64,000 nucleotides of DNA from CAYFYS01 sp965202905 (GTDB lineage: Bacteria; Pseudomonadota; Alphaproteobacteria; MPNO01). A program made the translations under genes and the position numbers. Of this stretch, positions 26,763-35,825 are shown in pieces. The stretch lies in the NCBI GenBank assembly GCA_965202905.1, contig OZ241868.1, positions 3,038,001-3,102,000 of the forward strand, in the 5' to 3' direction. The notes beneath the pieces are model-generated. The model worked only from the letters and a program-made list of their open reading frames with translations. It did no database searches and was not told where the DNA came from. The first letter of the stretch is position 1. Each line of letters opens with the position of its first letter.

Positions 26763-27360
26763 GGCCCGCGCCGATCGGCGCGCCGTCGAGCACGATCGGC
26801 CGATTGCCCAGCGCTTGCGCGAGGAGCGCGGCATCTTCGGCCGCAAGCGCGCTCGGATCCTGCTCCAGGCTGAGGACATCGGCAAAGGGATCGGCCGGGA
26901 CGCCCTGGATATTCTCGCACGCCGCGAGCCCCGCGCCGGCGGCGACCCGCGCCTCGAGCCGCTCCTTCAGCGCGCCCTCCACCAGATTGAGCCGGTCGGG
27001 GGTGAAGTCCTCGTCGCACCAAGCGACGAGGAACGCGGTCCGCATCGCCTCGCGCGCGGCGAGCAAAGCGGCCGGCTCGAGGTCGTTATAAGCCGCAAGC
27101 CGCGCGCCGGCGTCGCCGGGGAAGGCCGGCCGACCCCGCGCGTCGCGGAGCGGGGTCTGAAGCGCGAGCATTGCCGTCAGATGCTGGTCGATCCGGTTCA
27201 GGACGTTCTTGCTCTGGCCGACATAGCTGACCGAACGGCCGCCGTCGTAGCGCTTGACACGGAGATAGACGCCCGGCGCTGTCAGCCCCTCCAGCGCGCC
27301 CGGCTCGGCGGGGAAATTTCCGGCCCCGATGGGTCCCTGCCAGCGAAGCCGCAATCTCAC
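26752..27360 (-). CDS. GIY-YIG nuclease-like protein
   Basis: The 202-residue product has GVYLRVKRYDGGRSVSYVGQ followed by SKNVLNRIDQHL in residues 30-65, which matches the core of the GIY-YIG nuclease fold: a GIY variant (GVY), a YIG variant (YVG), and an Arg on the following helix. The remaining ~130 residues are alpha-helical with no recognised domain. GIY-YIG proteins cut or bind nucleic acids, but whether this one retains activity is unclear. It sits between fdhD (3-base gap) and mobA (11-base overlap), an unexpected place for a nuclease. Start is GTG. Confidence 0.65.
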   Translation of the reverse strand: MRLRLRWQGPIGAGNFPAEPGALEGLTAPGVYLRVKRYDGGRSVSYVGQSKNVLNRIDQHLTAMLALQTPLRDARGRPAFPGDAGARLAAYNDLEPAALLAAREAMRTAFLVAWCDEDFTPDRLNLVEGALKERLEARVAAGAGLAACENIQGVPADPFADVLSLEQDPSALAAEDAALLAQALGNRPIVLDGAPIGAGHAG

Positions 27361-27363
27361 GGC

Positions 27364-28236
27364 CTATTCCCCGACGCTCGCCTTGCGCTGGATACGGCGC
27401 GGCTCGTCCTCGACCTGTTTGGGATCAGCGTCGTAGACGATCCGATGCTGGCCGGCCAGCGCGATGAACCGCTTGCCCTTGGCGCGGCCGATCAGGGTCA
27501 GGTCCGCCTCGCGCGCGAGATCGACCCCCCAGGCGGTAAAACCCGAGCGCGAGACCAGGACGGGGATGCGCATCTGGACGGTCTTGATAACCATCTCGCT
27601 GGTCAGCCGGCCGGTGGTGTAGAACATCTTGCCCTCGGACCCGATGCCGTGGAGACGCATGTAGCCGGCGATCTTGTCGACCGCGTTGTGTCGGCCGACG
27701 TCTTCCATATAGACCAGCGGCCGGTCCTCCTGGCAGAGTACGCAGCCGTGGATCGCGCCGGCCTCGAGATAGAGGCTGGGTGTGGTGTTGATCTTCCTGG
27801 ACAGCGCGTAGAGCCAGGACGTATGGATTTTGACGCCGGGATCGAGCGTCACGGTTTCGAAGATCTCCATCAGGTCGCCGAAGGTCGTCCCCAGCGCGCA
27901 CCCGGACGTCCGGGTGCGCTTCTTCAGTTTTTCCTCGAAATTCGTCTCGGTCTCAGTGCGGACGACGACGGTATCGATCTCCTCGTCGAACTCCACGCCG
28001 GTGACGACATCGCGCGCGCGCAGCATGTTCTGGTTGATCAGGTAGCCCACCGCCAAGCAGTCGACATAGTCGCCGACGGTCATCAGCGTGACGATCTCCT
28101 GGCCGTTGAGGAAAAGCGTCAGCGGCCGTTCGACCGTCACCGAGGTCTCGATCGGCTTGCCGTCCTGATCGACGCCGGGCACGCGCCGGGTCAGGCGCGC
28201 ATCGCCCGGGTCCGGTCTGATGAGGTATTCATCCAC
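27364..28236 (-). CDS. fdhD: Formate dehydrogenase accessory sulfurtransferase
   Basis: Moves sulfur from a cysteine desulfurase to the molybdenum cofactor of formate dehydrogenase. The 290-residue protein has the essential Cys-x2-Cys in HGCVLCQEDRP, with VGRHNAVDKIAGY and FTAWGVDLA nearby. The GTG at 28236 is the most likely start; the longer frame upstream overlaps the moaA leader. No formate dehydrogenase gene lies in the window, so the target enzyme is encoded elsewhere. Confidence 0.93.
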   Translation of the reverse strand: MDEYLIRPDPGDARLTRRVPGVDQDGKPIETSVTVERPLTLFLNGQEIVTLMTVGDYVDCLAVGYLINQNMLRARDVVTGVEFDEEIDTVVVRTETETNFEEKLKKRTRTSGCALGTTFGDLMEIFETVTLDPGVKIHTSWLYALSRKINTTPSLYLEAGAIHGCVLCQEDRPLVYMEDVGRHNAVDKIAGYMRLHGIGSEGKMFYTTGRLTSEMVIKTVQMRIPVLVSRSGFTAWGVDLAREADLTLIGRAKGKRFIALAGQHRIVYDADPKQVEDEPRRIQRKASVGE

Positions 28237-28493
28237 CCCGGGACTATGCGCGCCACGGCATCGCGCGACAACCGCCGCGCGGTGATCGGCCGGCTTTGCG
28301 AGACCCCGAACCGGACCCCGAAAAAGCGCTCCGGGGCGGCGACGGCGCGGGCCAGGGTGCGTTTGCGGGGCGGCTGAAGGCGTGTCCCGGCGGCCGGCCC
28401 CTTCCCTTTCGCGCACTCCTCCCTACAATTACAGTTATCGCAAATCCTCGGGGCTCGAGTCGCCGAGCGTCGCGTGCAGGTGAGATGCCATCC

Positions 28494-29501
28494 ATGTCCG
28501 TTGCCCCGCTGATCGATCCGTTCGATCGCCAGATCTCCTATCTCCGGGTATCGGTGACCGACCGTTGCGACTTCCGCTGCGTCTATTGCATGTCCGAATC
28601 GATGACGTTCCTGCCCAAGGCGCAGGTCTTGACGCTGGAGGAGCTCGACCGGCTGTGCAGCGCCTTCGTCCGCCGCGGCGTGCGCAAGCTGCGGCTGACC
28701 GGCGGGGAGCCCTTGGTCCGGCGCAACATCATGTGGCTGATCGAGCGGCTGGGCCGGCATTTGGGCGCCGGCGCGCTGGACGAGCTGACCCTGACTACCA
28801 ACGGCAGTCAGCTCGCCCGCTACGCGGAGGATCTGGTCCGCGCCGGCGTCCGCCGGATCAACCTGTCGCTCGATACGCTGGATCCGGAGAAATTCGCCGA
28901 GATCACCCGGTGGGGGCGGCTCGATCGGGTCCTGGAGGGCATCGCTGCGGCCGACGACGCCGGGCTGAAGATCAAGATCAACACCGTCGCGCTGCGCGGG
29001 GTCAACGAAGACGAGCTCGCCGGGATCGTCGGCTGGTGCGGCGCGCGCGGCTTCGACGTGACCTTCATCGAAGTCATGCCGCTGGGCGAGATCGGCGGCG
29101 ACGCCCGGCTCGACCAGTACCTTCCCCTGTCGATGGTCCGCGCCGGTCTCAACCGGCGCTATACGCTGGATGAGACCGACTATTCGACCGGCGGACCGGC
29201 ACGGTATTTCGTGTGCCGCGAGACCGGCGGGCGGGTCGGGTTCATCACGCCCTTGACCCACAATTTCTGCGAGTCCTGCAACCGGGTGCGGCTGACCTGC
29301 ACGGGCACGCTCTATATGTGCCTCGGCCAGGAGGACGCCGCGGACCTGCGGGCGCCGCTGCGAGAGAGCGCCGACGACGCCCTCCTGATGGAGACGATCG
29401 ACGACGCGATCGGCCGGAAGCCGAAGGGCCACGACTTCATCATCGACCGGCGCCGACACGGTCCGGCGGTCTCGCGTCACATGAGCGTGACCGGCGGTTA
29501 G
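28494..29501 (+). CDS. moaA: GTP 3',8-cyclase
   Basis: Radical SAM enzyme for the first step of molybdenum cofactor synthesis. The 335-residue product has the N-terminal cluster motif DRCDFRCVYCMSE, the SAM-binding TGGEPLVRR, the C-terminal cluster FCESCNRVRLTCTG with CLG, and ends in the Gly-Gly tail conserved in MoaA. AGGTGAG lies nine bases before the ATG at 28494; an ATG at 28485 is an alternative. A 906-residue frame on the other strand is a GC-driven shadow. Confidence 0.95.
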   Translation: MSVAPLIDPFDRQISYLRVSVTDRCDFRCVYCMSESMTFLPKAQVLTLEELDRLCSAFVRRGVRKLRLTGGEPLVRRNIMWLIERLGRHLGAGALDELTLTTNGSQLARYAEDLVRAGVRRINLSLDTLDPEKFAEITRWGRLDRVLEGIAAADDAGLKIKINTVALRGVNEDELAGIVGWCGARGFDVTFIEVMPLGEIGGDARLDQYLPLSMVRAGLNRRYTLDETDYSTGGPARYFVCRETGGRVGFITPLTHNFCESCNRVRLTCTGTLYMCLGQEDAADLRAPLRESADDALLMETIDDAIGRKPKGHDFIIDRRRHGPAVSRHMSVTGG

Positions 29502-29513
29502 CCCGGCCGCGCG

Positions 29514-30899
29514 ATGGCAAGCCAGCTCCGCCCCAACACCCTGAGCCGGCGCGATCCGCTGGCCGTCCTGCACCCGTACAGCGATGCGCTCGCCAACGAG
29601 CGCGACGGCGCGCTGGTGATCACCAGGGGCGATGGCGTCCGCGTCTGGGACGAGTCGGGCAAGGACTATATCGAAGGCATGGCCGGGCTGTGGTGCGTCT
29701 CGCTCGGCTTCGGCAACGAGCGCCTGGCGCTGGCCGCCGCCGACCAGATCCGCACGCTGTCGTTCTATCACGGCTTCAACCGGCGCTCGCACGACCGGCA
29801 GATCGAGCTTGCCGAGCGGCTGAAGGACATCGCGCCGGCGCCGATGGCCCGGGTCTTCTTCGCCAACTCGGGCTCCGAGGCGATCGATTCCGCGATCAAG
29901 CTGATCTGGTACTACAACAACGCCATCGGCCGACCGGCCAAGAAGAAGATCGTCGGCCGGCAGCGCGGCTATCACGGCGTGACCGTCGCCGCGGCGAGCC
30001 TGACCGGAACGCCGCCCAACCACGGCGGATTCGACCTGCCGATCGCGCGCTTCCGCCACACCGATTGCCCGCACTACTGGCGCGAAGGCCGCGAGGGCGA
30101 GTCCGAGGAGGATTTCGCCGCCCGCTGCGCGGAGTCGCTGGAAGCGTTGATCCTGGCCGAGGGGCCGGAGACGGTGGCCGCCTTCTTCGCCGAGCCGGTG
30201 ATGGGCGCCGGCGGGCTGATCGTCCCGCCGGCGACCTATTTCGACAAGATCCAGCGGGTGCTGCGGCGCCATGACGTGCTGATGGTGGCCGATGAGGTGA
30301 TCTGCGGCTTTTTCCGAACCGGCAACCGATGGGGCTCGGAGACCTATGCGATCGAACCCGACCTGCTGACCGCGGCCAAGGCGCTGTCCTCGGGCTACCT
30401 GCCGATCGCGGCCGTGATGGTCAATGAGCGCGTCTATCGCGGCATCGCCGGGGAGACCGGCCGCCGCGGCACGCTGGGTCATGGGTTCACCTGTTCCGGA
30501 CATCCGGTCTCGGCCGCCGTCGCGCTGGAGACGCTGGCGATCTACGACGAGACGGACATCGCCGGCCACGTCGCCTCGGTCGCGCCGGCCATGCGTTCCG
30601 GGATCGAGCGGTTCGCCGACCACCCGCTGGTCGGCGAGGTCAATGGCGTCGGAATGCTGGCGGTGGCCGAGCTGGTTGCCGACAAGGCCGCCAAGACGCC
30701 CTTCCCGGCCGGCAAGGTGGGTCCTTGTTTGCTCGCCCGGGCCGAAGAGCACGGCCTGATCGTCCGCGCGCTCGGCGACCGCATCGCCTTCTCCCCGCCG
30801 CTGGTGATCACCGGAGAGGAGATCGAGGACATGTACGCCCGTTTCGGCCGTGCGCTGGACGACACCGCCGCATGGGTCGCCTCGACTGGGCTGCGCTGA
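29514..30899 (+). CDS. Class III (omega-type) aminotransferase
   Basis: PLP-dependent transaminase of the adenosylmethionine-8-amino-7-oxononanoate/omega-amino acid group, 461 residues. The PLP lysine is in LLTAAKALSSGYLPI, the Asp contacting the cofactor is in VADEVICGFFRTG, and FFANSGSEAIDSAIK binds phosphate. Homologues act on beta-alanine, GABA, putrescine or taurine; the substrate cannot be read from sequence. The gene starts 12 bases after moaA and precedes hemA on the same strand. Confidence 0.9.
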   Translation: MASQLRPNTLSRRDPLAVLHPYSDALANERDGALVITRGDGVRVWDESGKDYIEGMAGLWCVSLGFGNERLALAAADQIRTLSFYHGFNRRSHDRQIELAERLKDIAPAPMARVFFANSGSEAIDSAIKLIWYYNNAIGRPAKKKIVGRQRGYHGVTVAAASLTGTPPNHGGFDLPIARFRHTDCPHYWREGREGESEEDFAARCAESLEALILAEGPETVAAFFAEPVMGAGGLIVPPATYFDKIQRVLRRHDVLMVADEVICGFFRTGNRWGSETYAIEPDLLTAAKALSSGYLPIAAVMVNERVYRGIAGETGRRGTLGHGFTCSGHPVSAAVALETLAIYDETDIAGHVASVAPAMRSGIERFADHPLVGEVNGVGMLAVAELVADKAAKTPFPAGKVGPCLLARAEEHGLIVRALGDRIAFSPPLVITGEEIEDMYARFGRALDDTAAWVASTGLR

Positions 30900-30992
30900 A
30901 CGAGCGCACATTCAATCGACGCATTTCAAATCCGACATCCTCATCGTATGCTGTCGCACAGGGACATGCGGCGCCGGCGGGACAACGAGCGG

Positions 30993-32204
30993 ATGGATCA
31001 CGAGAATTTCTTTGCCGAGGCGGTCTCGGCGCTGAAGGACGAAGGGCGCTACCGGGTCTTCGCGGACCTGGAGCGGCTTGCCGGCGCCTTTCCGCACGCC
31101 ACCAGCCACGCCGGCGACGGCGCGGCCGAGGTGACCGTGTGGTGCTCCAACGACTATCTCGGCATGGGCCAGGATGCGCGCGTGATCGCAGCGATGCACG
31201 AGGCGCTCGACCGCGCGGGGGCGGGCGCCGGCGGGACCCGCAACATCTCCGGCACGACCCATTACCATGTGCTGCTGGAACGCGAACTCGCCGATCTCCA
31301 CCGGGCCGAGGCGGCGCTGCTGTTCACCTCGGGCTATGTCGCCAACGAGGCGAGCCTCGGCACGCTGGGTCAGTTCATGCCGGGCTGCGTCCTCGTCTCG
31401 GATGAATACAACCATGCCTCGATGATTGCCGGGATCCGCTACAGCAGGGCGCAGAAGAAGATCTTCCGCCACAACGACATCGCCCATCTCGACCGGCTGC
31501 TGTCCGAATGCGAGCCGGACGCCCCCAAGATCGTCGCCTTCGAGTCGGTCTATTCGATGGACGGCGATTTCGCGCCGATCGGCGAGATTTGCGACGTGGC
31601 CGAGCGTCACGGCGCGATCACCTATTTGGACGAAGTCCACGCCGTGGGGATGTACGGGCCGCGCGGCGCGGGTGTCGCGGAGCGTGACGGTCACATGAAC
31701 CGACTCACCGTCATCCAGGGCACGCTCGCCAAGGCCTTCGGTGTGGTGGGCGGCTATGTCGCGGGCTCCGCGGCGCTGGTCGATTTCATTCGCAGCTACG
31801 CGGCGGGCTTCATCTTCACCTCCGCGCTTCCGCCCGCGATCGCCGCCGGCGCGCTGGCGAGCGTACGGGCGCTGAAGTCCGACGCCGCGATCCGCGAGCG
31901 CCATCAGGAGCGCGCGGAGACGCTCAAGCGCAAGCTGGCGTCGGCCGGGCTGCCGCTGATGGCCTCACCCTCGCACGTGGTTCCGGTGTTCGTCGGCGAT
32001 GCGGCGCGCTGCAAGCAGGTGACCGACGAGTTGATGGCGCGCTATGCGATCTACGTCCAGCCGATCAACTATCCGACCGTGCCGAAGGGGACCGAAAGGC
32101 TGCGCCTGACACCGACGCCGCTTCACGACGATGCCGCGATGGACCGTCTGGTGGGCGCGCTGACCGAGATCTGGAACCGTTTCGACCTCAGATTCGCGGC
32201 ATGA
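30993..32204 (+). CDS. hemA: 5-aminolevulinate synthase
   Basis: Condenses glycine and succinyl-CoA to 5-aminolevulinate (Shemin/C4 pathway), the alphaproteobacterial route to heme. The 403-residue product shows RNISGTTHYHVLLE, DEVHAVGMYGPRG and the PLP lysine in GTLAKAFGVVGGY. The start MDHENFFAEAVSALKDEGRYR matches homologues; the in-frame ATG at 30948 adds an improbable arginine-rich leader. Use of glycine links it to the glycine cleavage operon at the left of the window. Confidence 0.95.
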   Translation: MDHENFFAEAVSALKDEGRYRVFADLERLAGAFPHATSHAGDGAAEVTVWCSNDYLGMGQDARVIAAMHEALDRAGAGAGGTRNISGTTHYHVLLERELADLHRAEAALLFTSGYVANEASLGTLGQFMPGCVLVSDEYNHASMIAGIRYSRAQKKIFRHNDIAHLDRLLSECEPDAPKIVAFESVYSMDGDFAPIGEICDVAERHGAITYLDEVHAVGMYGPRGAGVAERDGHMNRLTVIQGTLAKAFGVVGGYVAGSAALVDFIRSYAAGFIFTSALPPAIAAGALASVRALKSDAAIRERHQERAETLKRKLASAGLPLMASPSHVVPVFVGDAARCKQVTDELMARYAIYVQPINYPTVPKGTERLRLTPTPLHDDAAMDRLVGALTEIWNRFDLRFAA

Positions 32205-32249
32205 GCGCATCCGGACGGTTCGTTAAGCCGATGCAGGCACGCTGAGCCC

Positions 32250-32816
32250 GTGTTCGCCGACAACTCCCTTTTGCCCAAGGAGGCGATCCGGCTGGCGGGG
32301 CTGGGCCTAGTCTGCGAGCAGCCGCAGCACTATGCGGCGATCGCCGGCGCGGTCCGGCATTTCGCGAGCCGCATCGTCGGTCCTTCCCTCGAGCTCATGG
32401 GAAGCCCGATCGCGCTGCTGCGTACCGAAGGCCTGATCGAGGCCGACGGCGCGGGTGATGATCCGCCGCTGCGGATCACAGAGGCGGGACGGCGCGAGCT
32501 CGAGACGCTGCTGCTGACCTCGATCCGGGCGCCCAACAGCGATGTCGGACGGCTGGCCTTTGCGCTCAAGATGCGGTTCCTGCACCTGCTCAAGCCCGCC
32601 GAACGCCGCGATCAGGCCGAGATGATGATCGAGGCCTGCCAGGCGGAAATCGCCCGGCTCAGCGACCTCGAAGCCAATGGCGGCGCCGGCGGCGGGTATT
32701 TCGCCGACTGGCTGGCCCATGACATCGCGCTCGCCCGGGACCGCTGCGTCTGGCTCGAGCGCTTCCGCGACGCGTTACAGGGCCAACGCCCTACAGCAGG
32801 TGCTGGCCGCCGGTGA
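32250..32816 (+). CDS. PadR-like winged-helix protein
   Basis: A 188-residue protein starting GTG. LPKEAIRLAGLGLVCEQPQHYA followed by a helix-turn-helix-like region and LLRTEGLIEADG with LRITEAGRRELETLL fits the wHTH domain of PadR-type regulators; the helical C-terminus would mediate dimerisation. The target is unknown. It follows hemA by 45 bases and its end overlaps the convergent SDR gene by 26 bases. Confidence 0.65.
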   Translation: MFADNSLLPKEAIRLAGLGLVCEQPQHYAAIAGAVRHFASRIVGPSLELMGSPIALLRTEGLIEADGAGDDPPLRITEAGRRELETLLLTSIRAPNSDVGRLAFALKMRFLHLLKPAERRDQAEMMIEACQAEIARLSDLEANGGAGGGYFADWLAHDIALARDRCVWLERFRDALQGQRPTAGAGRR

Positions 32817-33534
32817 CAAAGATCTCGGTGCCGGTGACGTAGCCGAACTCCCCACTGCACACCCGATAAACGATGGCCGCGACCTCGGCCGCCGTGCCCA
32901 TCCGGTTGAGCGGGATGCGCGGGATCAGCGCCTCGTATTCCGGGCCGATCATCTCGGTCTCGATCTCGCCCGGTGCGACCGCATTGACTCGCACGCCGAG
33001 CGCGGCGAACTCGACCGCCATCTCGCGGGTCAACGCCGACAGCGCCGCCTTGGACGTCGAATAGGCGGAGCCCGCGAAGGGGTGGATCGAATGTCCGGCG
33101 ACCGAGGTGATGTTGATGATCGACCCGCCGCCCCGGTTGAGCGCCGCCGCGAACCCGCGCGCGAGCATCAAGGGCGCGAACAGGTTGAGGTCGAACACCC
33201 GCCGCCAGCCCTCGATGTCGCCGTTCAGGCAGCCGAGCCGTTCCTGGTAGTCGGTCTTGGGCGAGACGGCGGCGTTATTGACCAGCGCGTGCAGCGGCGC
33301 GTCGCCGAGCTCGGCCGTCGCCCGGTCGACGAACCGCGCGAGGCTCTCCGGGTCGGACAGGTCGGTCGGGATGTGGCTGGTCCAGTTGGGATCGCGCTTG
33401 CAAGCCTCGGGCGCCGCCTCGCGCGAGCAGGTCAGGATGCGCCAGCCCGCGTCGCTGAACCGCTTGACGGTAGCGTGCCCGATCCCCCGGCTGGCGCCGG
33501 TCAGAACGACCGTGTTTCGCTCCGGGTCGGGCAT
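32791..33534 (-). CDS. Short-chain dehydrogenase/reductase
   Basis: Classical SDR, 247 residues. NAD(P)-binding TGASRGIGHATVKRF is at residues 13-27, NNAAVSP near residue 88, catalytic Ser in ITSVAGHS and YSTSKAALSA with the Tyr-x3-Lys pair near residue 155. The substrate cannot be assigned. It is the last gene of a minus-strand run pdxH-usp-SDR, separated from the universal stress protein gene by eight bases. A longer upstream frame is an antisense shadow. Confidence 0.9.
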   Translation of the reverse strand: MPDPERNTVVLTGASRGIGHATVKRFSDAGWRILTCSREAAPEACKRDPNWTSHIPTDLSDPESLARFVDRATAELGDAPLHALVNNAAVSPKTDYQERLGCLNGDIEGWRRVFDLNLFAPLMLARGFAAALNRGGGSIINITSVAGHSIHPFAGSAYSTSKAALSALTREMAVEFAALGVRVNAVAPGEIETEMIGPEYEALIPRIPLNRMGTAAEVAAIVYRVCSGEFGYVTGTEIFVTGGQHLL

Positions 33535-33542
33535 CGGCCTGC

Positions 33543-34409
33543 TCAATGCGCGAGCAGGACCGGGATCTCCGCATGCGCCAGGATGTGGCGGGTCCGGCCG
33601 CCGAGGATGAACTGGCGCAGCCGGCTCTGGGAATAGGCTCCCTTGATCAGGAGGTCCGCTCCGACCGCGGCCGACTGGGCCAGGAACGCCGCGCCGAGGT
33701 CGGACGCCGCGGACTCGAAGTTGACGATGTTCGAGTCGATCCCGTGCCAGGCGAGCCGGCGCTGCAACGCTTCGGGCTTCACCGGCGAGACCCAGGCCGC
33801 CTCGGTCGACAGGATGTGGACGTTCCCGGCCTGCTCCAGCAACGGGATCGCATCGGCGATCGCACGCGCGGCCTCGGGGCTGCCTTCCCAGGCGATCGTG
33901 ACGGTCTTGCCGAGCGAGGCGCCGGCGACCGGCGGCGCGACCAGGATCGGCCGCCCGGTGTCGAGCAGCGCGGCCTCGAGGGTAATCGGCGACGGCAGGG
34001 CGGCATCCTTGGTCGGCCGTCCGACGACGACCAGATCGTAGAGCCGGCCCTCGACCGCCACCTCCTCGTCCTCGCGCCCGACGACGCTGCGCCAAGCGAG
34101 CGTCACGCCGGCGCTGCCGTCGGGCTCCTCGACCACGCGCAGGCCCCGCTCGGACGCGAAGGCCTCGAACATCTCGCGCGATCGCACCGCGCGGTCGCCG
34201 CCCTCGCGCTCGGTCACCTCCATGATCTCTTCGATCATCGAGCCGTCCATGCCCTCGCCGGTATAGGGGACCAGCCCGCGCGGATCGGGCCGGATGTGGA
34301 GCACATCGATATGCGCATCGAACCGCCGCGCCAGATGGAGCGCGGTCTCCAGGACCGGCCGGCCGACATCGGGGGCGCTGATGGGCACCAGCAAGGTCCG
34401 ATACCGCAT
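33543..34409 (-). CDS. Universal stress protein with two Usp domains
   Basis: The 288-residue product has two tandem UspA-like domains. The first begins MRYRTLLVPISAPDVGRPVL and contains LVVVGRPTKDAA. The second has GADLLIKGAYSQSRLRQFIL followed by GGRTRHILAHAEIPVLLAH, the normal closing segment with an ATP-binding-type G-x9-G pattern. Such proteins respond to stress in the cytoplasm. Probably co-transcribed with pdxH upstream and the SDR downstream. Confidence 0.9.
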   Translation of the reverse strand: MRYRTLLVPISAPDVGRPVLETALHLARRFDAHIDVLHIRPDPRGLVPYTGEGMDGSMIEEIMEVTEREGGDRAVRSREMFEAFASERGLRVVEEPDGSAGVTLAWRSVVGREDEEVAVEGRLYDLVVVGRPTKDAALPSPITLEAALLDTGRPILVAPPVAGASLGKTVTIAWEGSPEAARAIADAIPLLEQAGNVHILSTEAAWVSPVKPEALQRRLAWHGIDSNIVNFESAASDLGAAFLAQSAAVGADLLIKGAYSQSRLRQFILGGRTRHILAHAEIPVLLAH

Positions 34410-34476
34410 GACGATTCCCTGTCTCGCGCAAAGCTGGCCGGAAAGTCGACGATTTCGACCCCCTCTGCAAGGCCGA

Positions 34477-35067
34477 TTAAGGGTAGAGGCGCGCGGTCTC
34501 CCACCGGCCGGCCGAATCGGGGGTGTAAAGCACCCGCTCGTGCAGGCGGAACGGCCGGTCGCGCCAGAACTCGATCGCCGAGGGCGCCAGCCTGTAGCCG
34601 GTCCAGTGCGGCGGCCGGGGCACCGTGCCAGCGCCGAACTTCGCGGTGAAGGCGGCGATCCGCTTCTCCAGCGCGAACCGGCCGGTCATCGGCCGCGACT
34701 GGTCCGACGCCCAGGCGCCGATCTGGCTGCCGCGCGGCCGGGTGGCGAAATAGTCATCGGCCTCGGCATCGGAAACCCGCTCGATCGCGCCTTCGACCCT
34801 GACCTGGCGGCGCAGCGACTTCCAGTGGAAGACCATCGCCGCGCGCCCTCCCGCATCGAGCTCGACGCCCTTGCGGCTCCCGGTATTGGTGTAGAAGACG
34901 AACCCCTGCGCGTCCGCGCCCTTCAACAGAACCATGCGGGCCGACGGCGCCCCGTCGGCGCCGACCGTCGCCAGGGTCATCGCCGTGGGGTCGTTGGGCT
35001 CGCTCGCCTCGGCCTCGGCGAGCCAGTCCGCGAACCGCGCAATCGGATCCTTCGCGTCCTCGGCCAT
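34477..35067 (-). CDS. pdxH: Pyridoxamine 5'-phosphate oxidase
   Basis: FMN enzyme that oxidises PNP/PMP to PLP. The 196-residue protein shows SARMVLLKGADAQGFVFYTN, MVFHWKSLRRQVRVEG, the FMN-contacting GAWASDQSRPM and the C-terminal WRDRPFRLHERVLY. It is slightly short at the N-terminus compared with E. coli PdxH, as usual in alphaproteobacteria. The window contains many PLP enzymes (GcvP, HemA, ThrC, aminotransferase) that depend on this product. Confidence 0.94.
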   Translation of the reverse strand: MAEDAKDPIARFADWLAEAEASEPNDPTAMTLATVGADGAPSARMVLLKGADAQGFVFYTNTGSRKGVELDAGGRAAMVFHWKSLRRQVRVEGAIERVSDAEADDYFATRPRGSQIGAWASDQSRPMTGRFALEKRIAAFTAKFGAGTVPRPPHWTGYRLAPSAIEFWRDRPFRLHERVLYTPDSAGRWETARLYP

Positions 35068-35243
35068 CGGCGTTTCCTGCCCGTACCGGCGCGGGCTTTG
35101 CCGGTTTGGGCAAGCGGTTAATCGATCAGCATCGATACGGTGTTATCCTATTGCAACCCAGGTGTCTCGATCTCCATTGTCGGCGCAGACACCGACGGCC
35201 GGCGCCCTGGGTGCGCCGGCGTCCAAACGAGGAAACAACCAGG

Positions 35244-35720
35244 ATGAACAAGACACGGATCACGGTCGTCGCGGTGCTCGCCGTGGCGCTGGCGGGCTGC
35301 GCCAATGACGGCCGCGGCCAGAAGGAAACCGGCGGCGCGCTGATTGGCGCCGGGCTCGGCGCGCTCGCCGGGTCGCAGATCGGCAGCGGCTTGGGAAAGT
35401 TTGCCGCTATCAGCGTCGGCACCCTTGCCGGCGCCTATATCGGCAGCGAAGTCGGCAAGTCGCTCGACCGGGCGGACCGTCTGGCGATGCAGCGCTCGAC
35501 TCAGGATGCTCTGGAGAACAACGAGACCGGCGAGGAGTCGCGCTGGCGCAACCCCGACAGCGGCCACGAAGGCACGATCACCCCGACCCGAACCTACGAG
35601 ACGGCTGCGAACGAATCCTGCCGGGAATACCGGCAGACCGTGACCATCGACGGCAAGGCCGAGACGGCCTTCGGCAAAGCCTGCCGGCAGCCCGACGGAA
35701 GCTGGAAGATCGTCAACTGA
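35244..35720 (+). CDS. Glycine-zipper surface lipoprotein (17 kDa antigen-like)
   Basis: A 158-residue lipoprotein. The signal peptide ends in VALAGC (lipobox). Next comes a glycine zipper, GGALIGAGLGALAGSQIGSG and further glycine-spaced helices, then a soluble C-terminal domain with CREYRQTVTIDGKAETAFG and ACRQPDGSWKIV, typical of RT0821/Lpp0805-type surface antigens in alphaproteobacteria. Expected in the outer membrane. It is followed by a good terminator at 35772. Confidence 0.85.
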   Translation: MNKTRITVVAVLAVALAGCANDGRGQKETGGALIGAGLGALAGSQIGSGLGKFAAISVGTLAGAYIGSEVGKSLDRADRLAMQRSTQDALENNETGEESRWRNPDSGHEGTITPTRTYETAANESCREYRQTVTIDGKAETAFGKACRQPDGSWKIVN

Positions 35721-35771
35721 GGCCGTGCCCGGTTATTGGATGGCGGGGGCGGTTCGTGTAGGATGCCGCCG

Positions 35772-35796
35772 CCTCCCGGCGCGGGAGGCTTTTTTC
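35772..35796 (+). terminator. Rho-independent terminator after the surface lipoprotein gene
   Basis: GCCTCCC and GGGAGGC form a 7-bp GC stem with a 5-base loop, followed immediately by six T. It lies 52 bases after the stop codon and 30 bases before fabI. Confidence 0.85.
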
Positions 35797-35825
35797 ACAT
35801 GCCGACAAATTTCAGCGAGGGTTGC

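Noticed and set aside
28191..30911. Open frame of 906 codons on the minus strand opposite moaA and the aminotransferase
   Set aside because: It is antisense to two clearly recognised genes, shows no family similarity and reflects the high GC at third codon positions.
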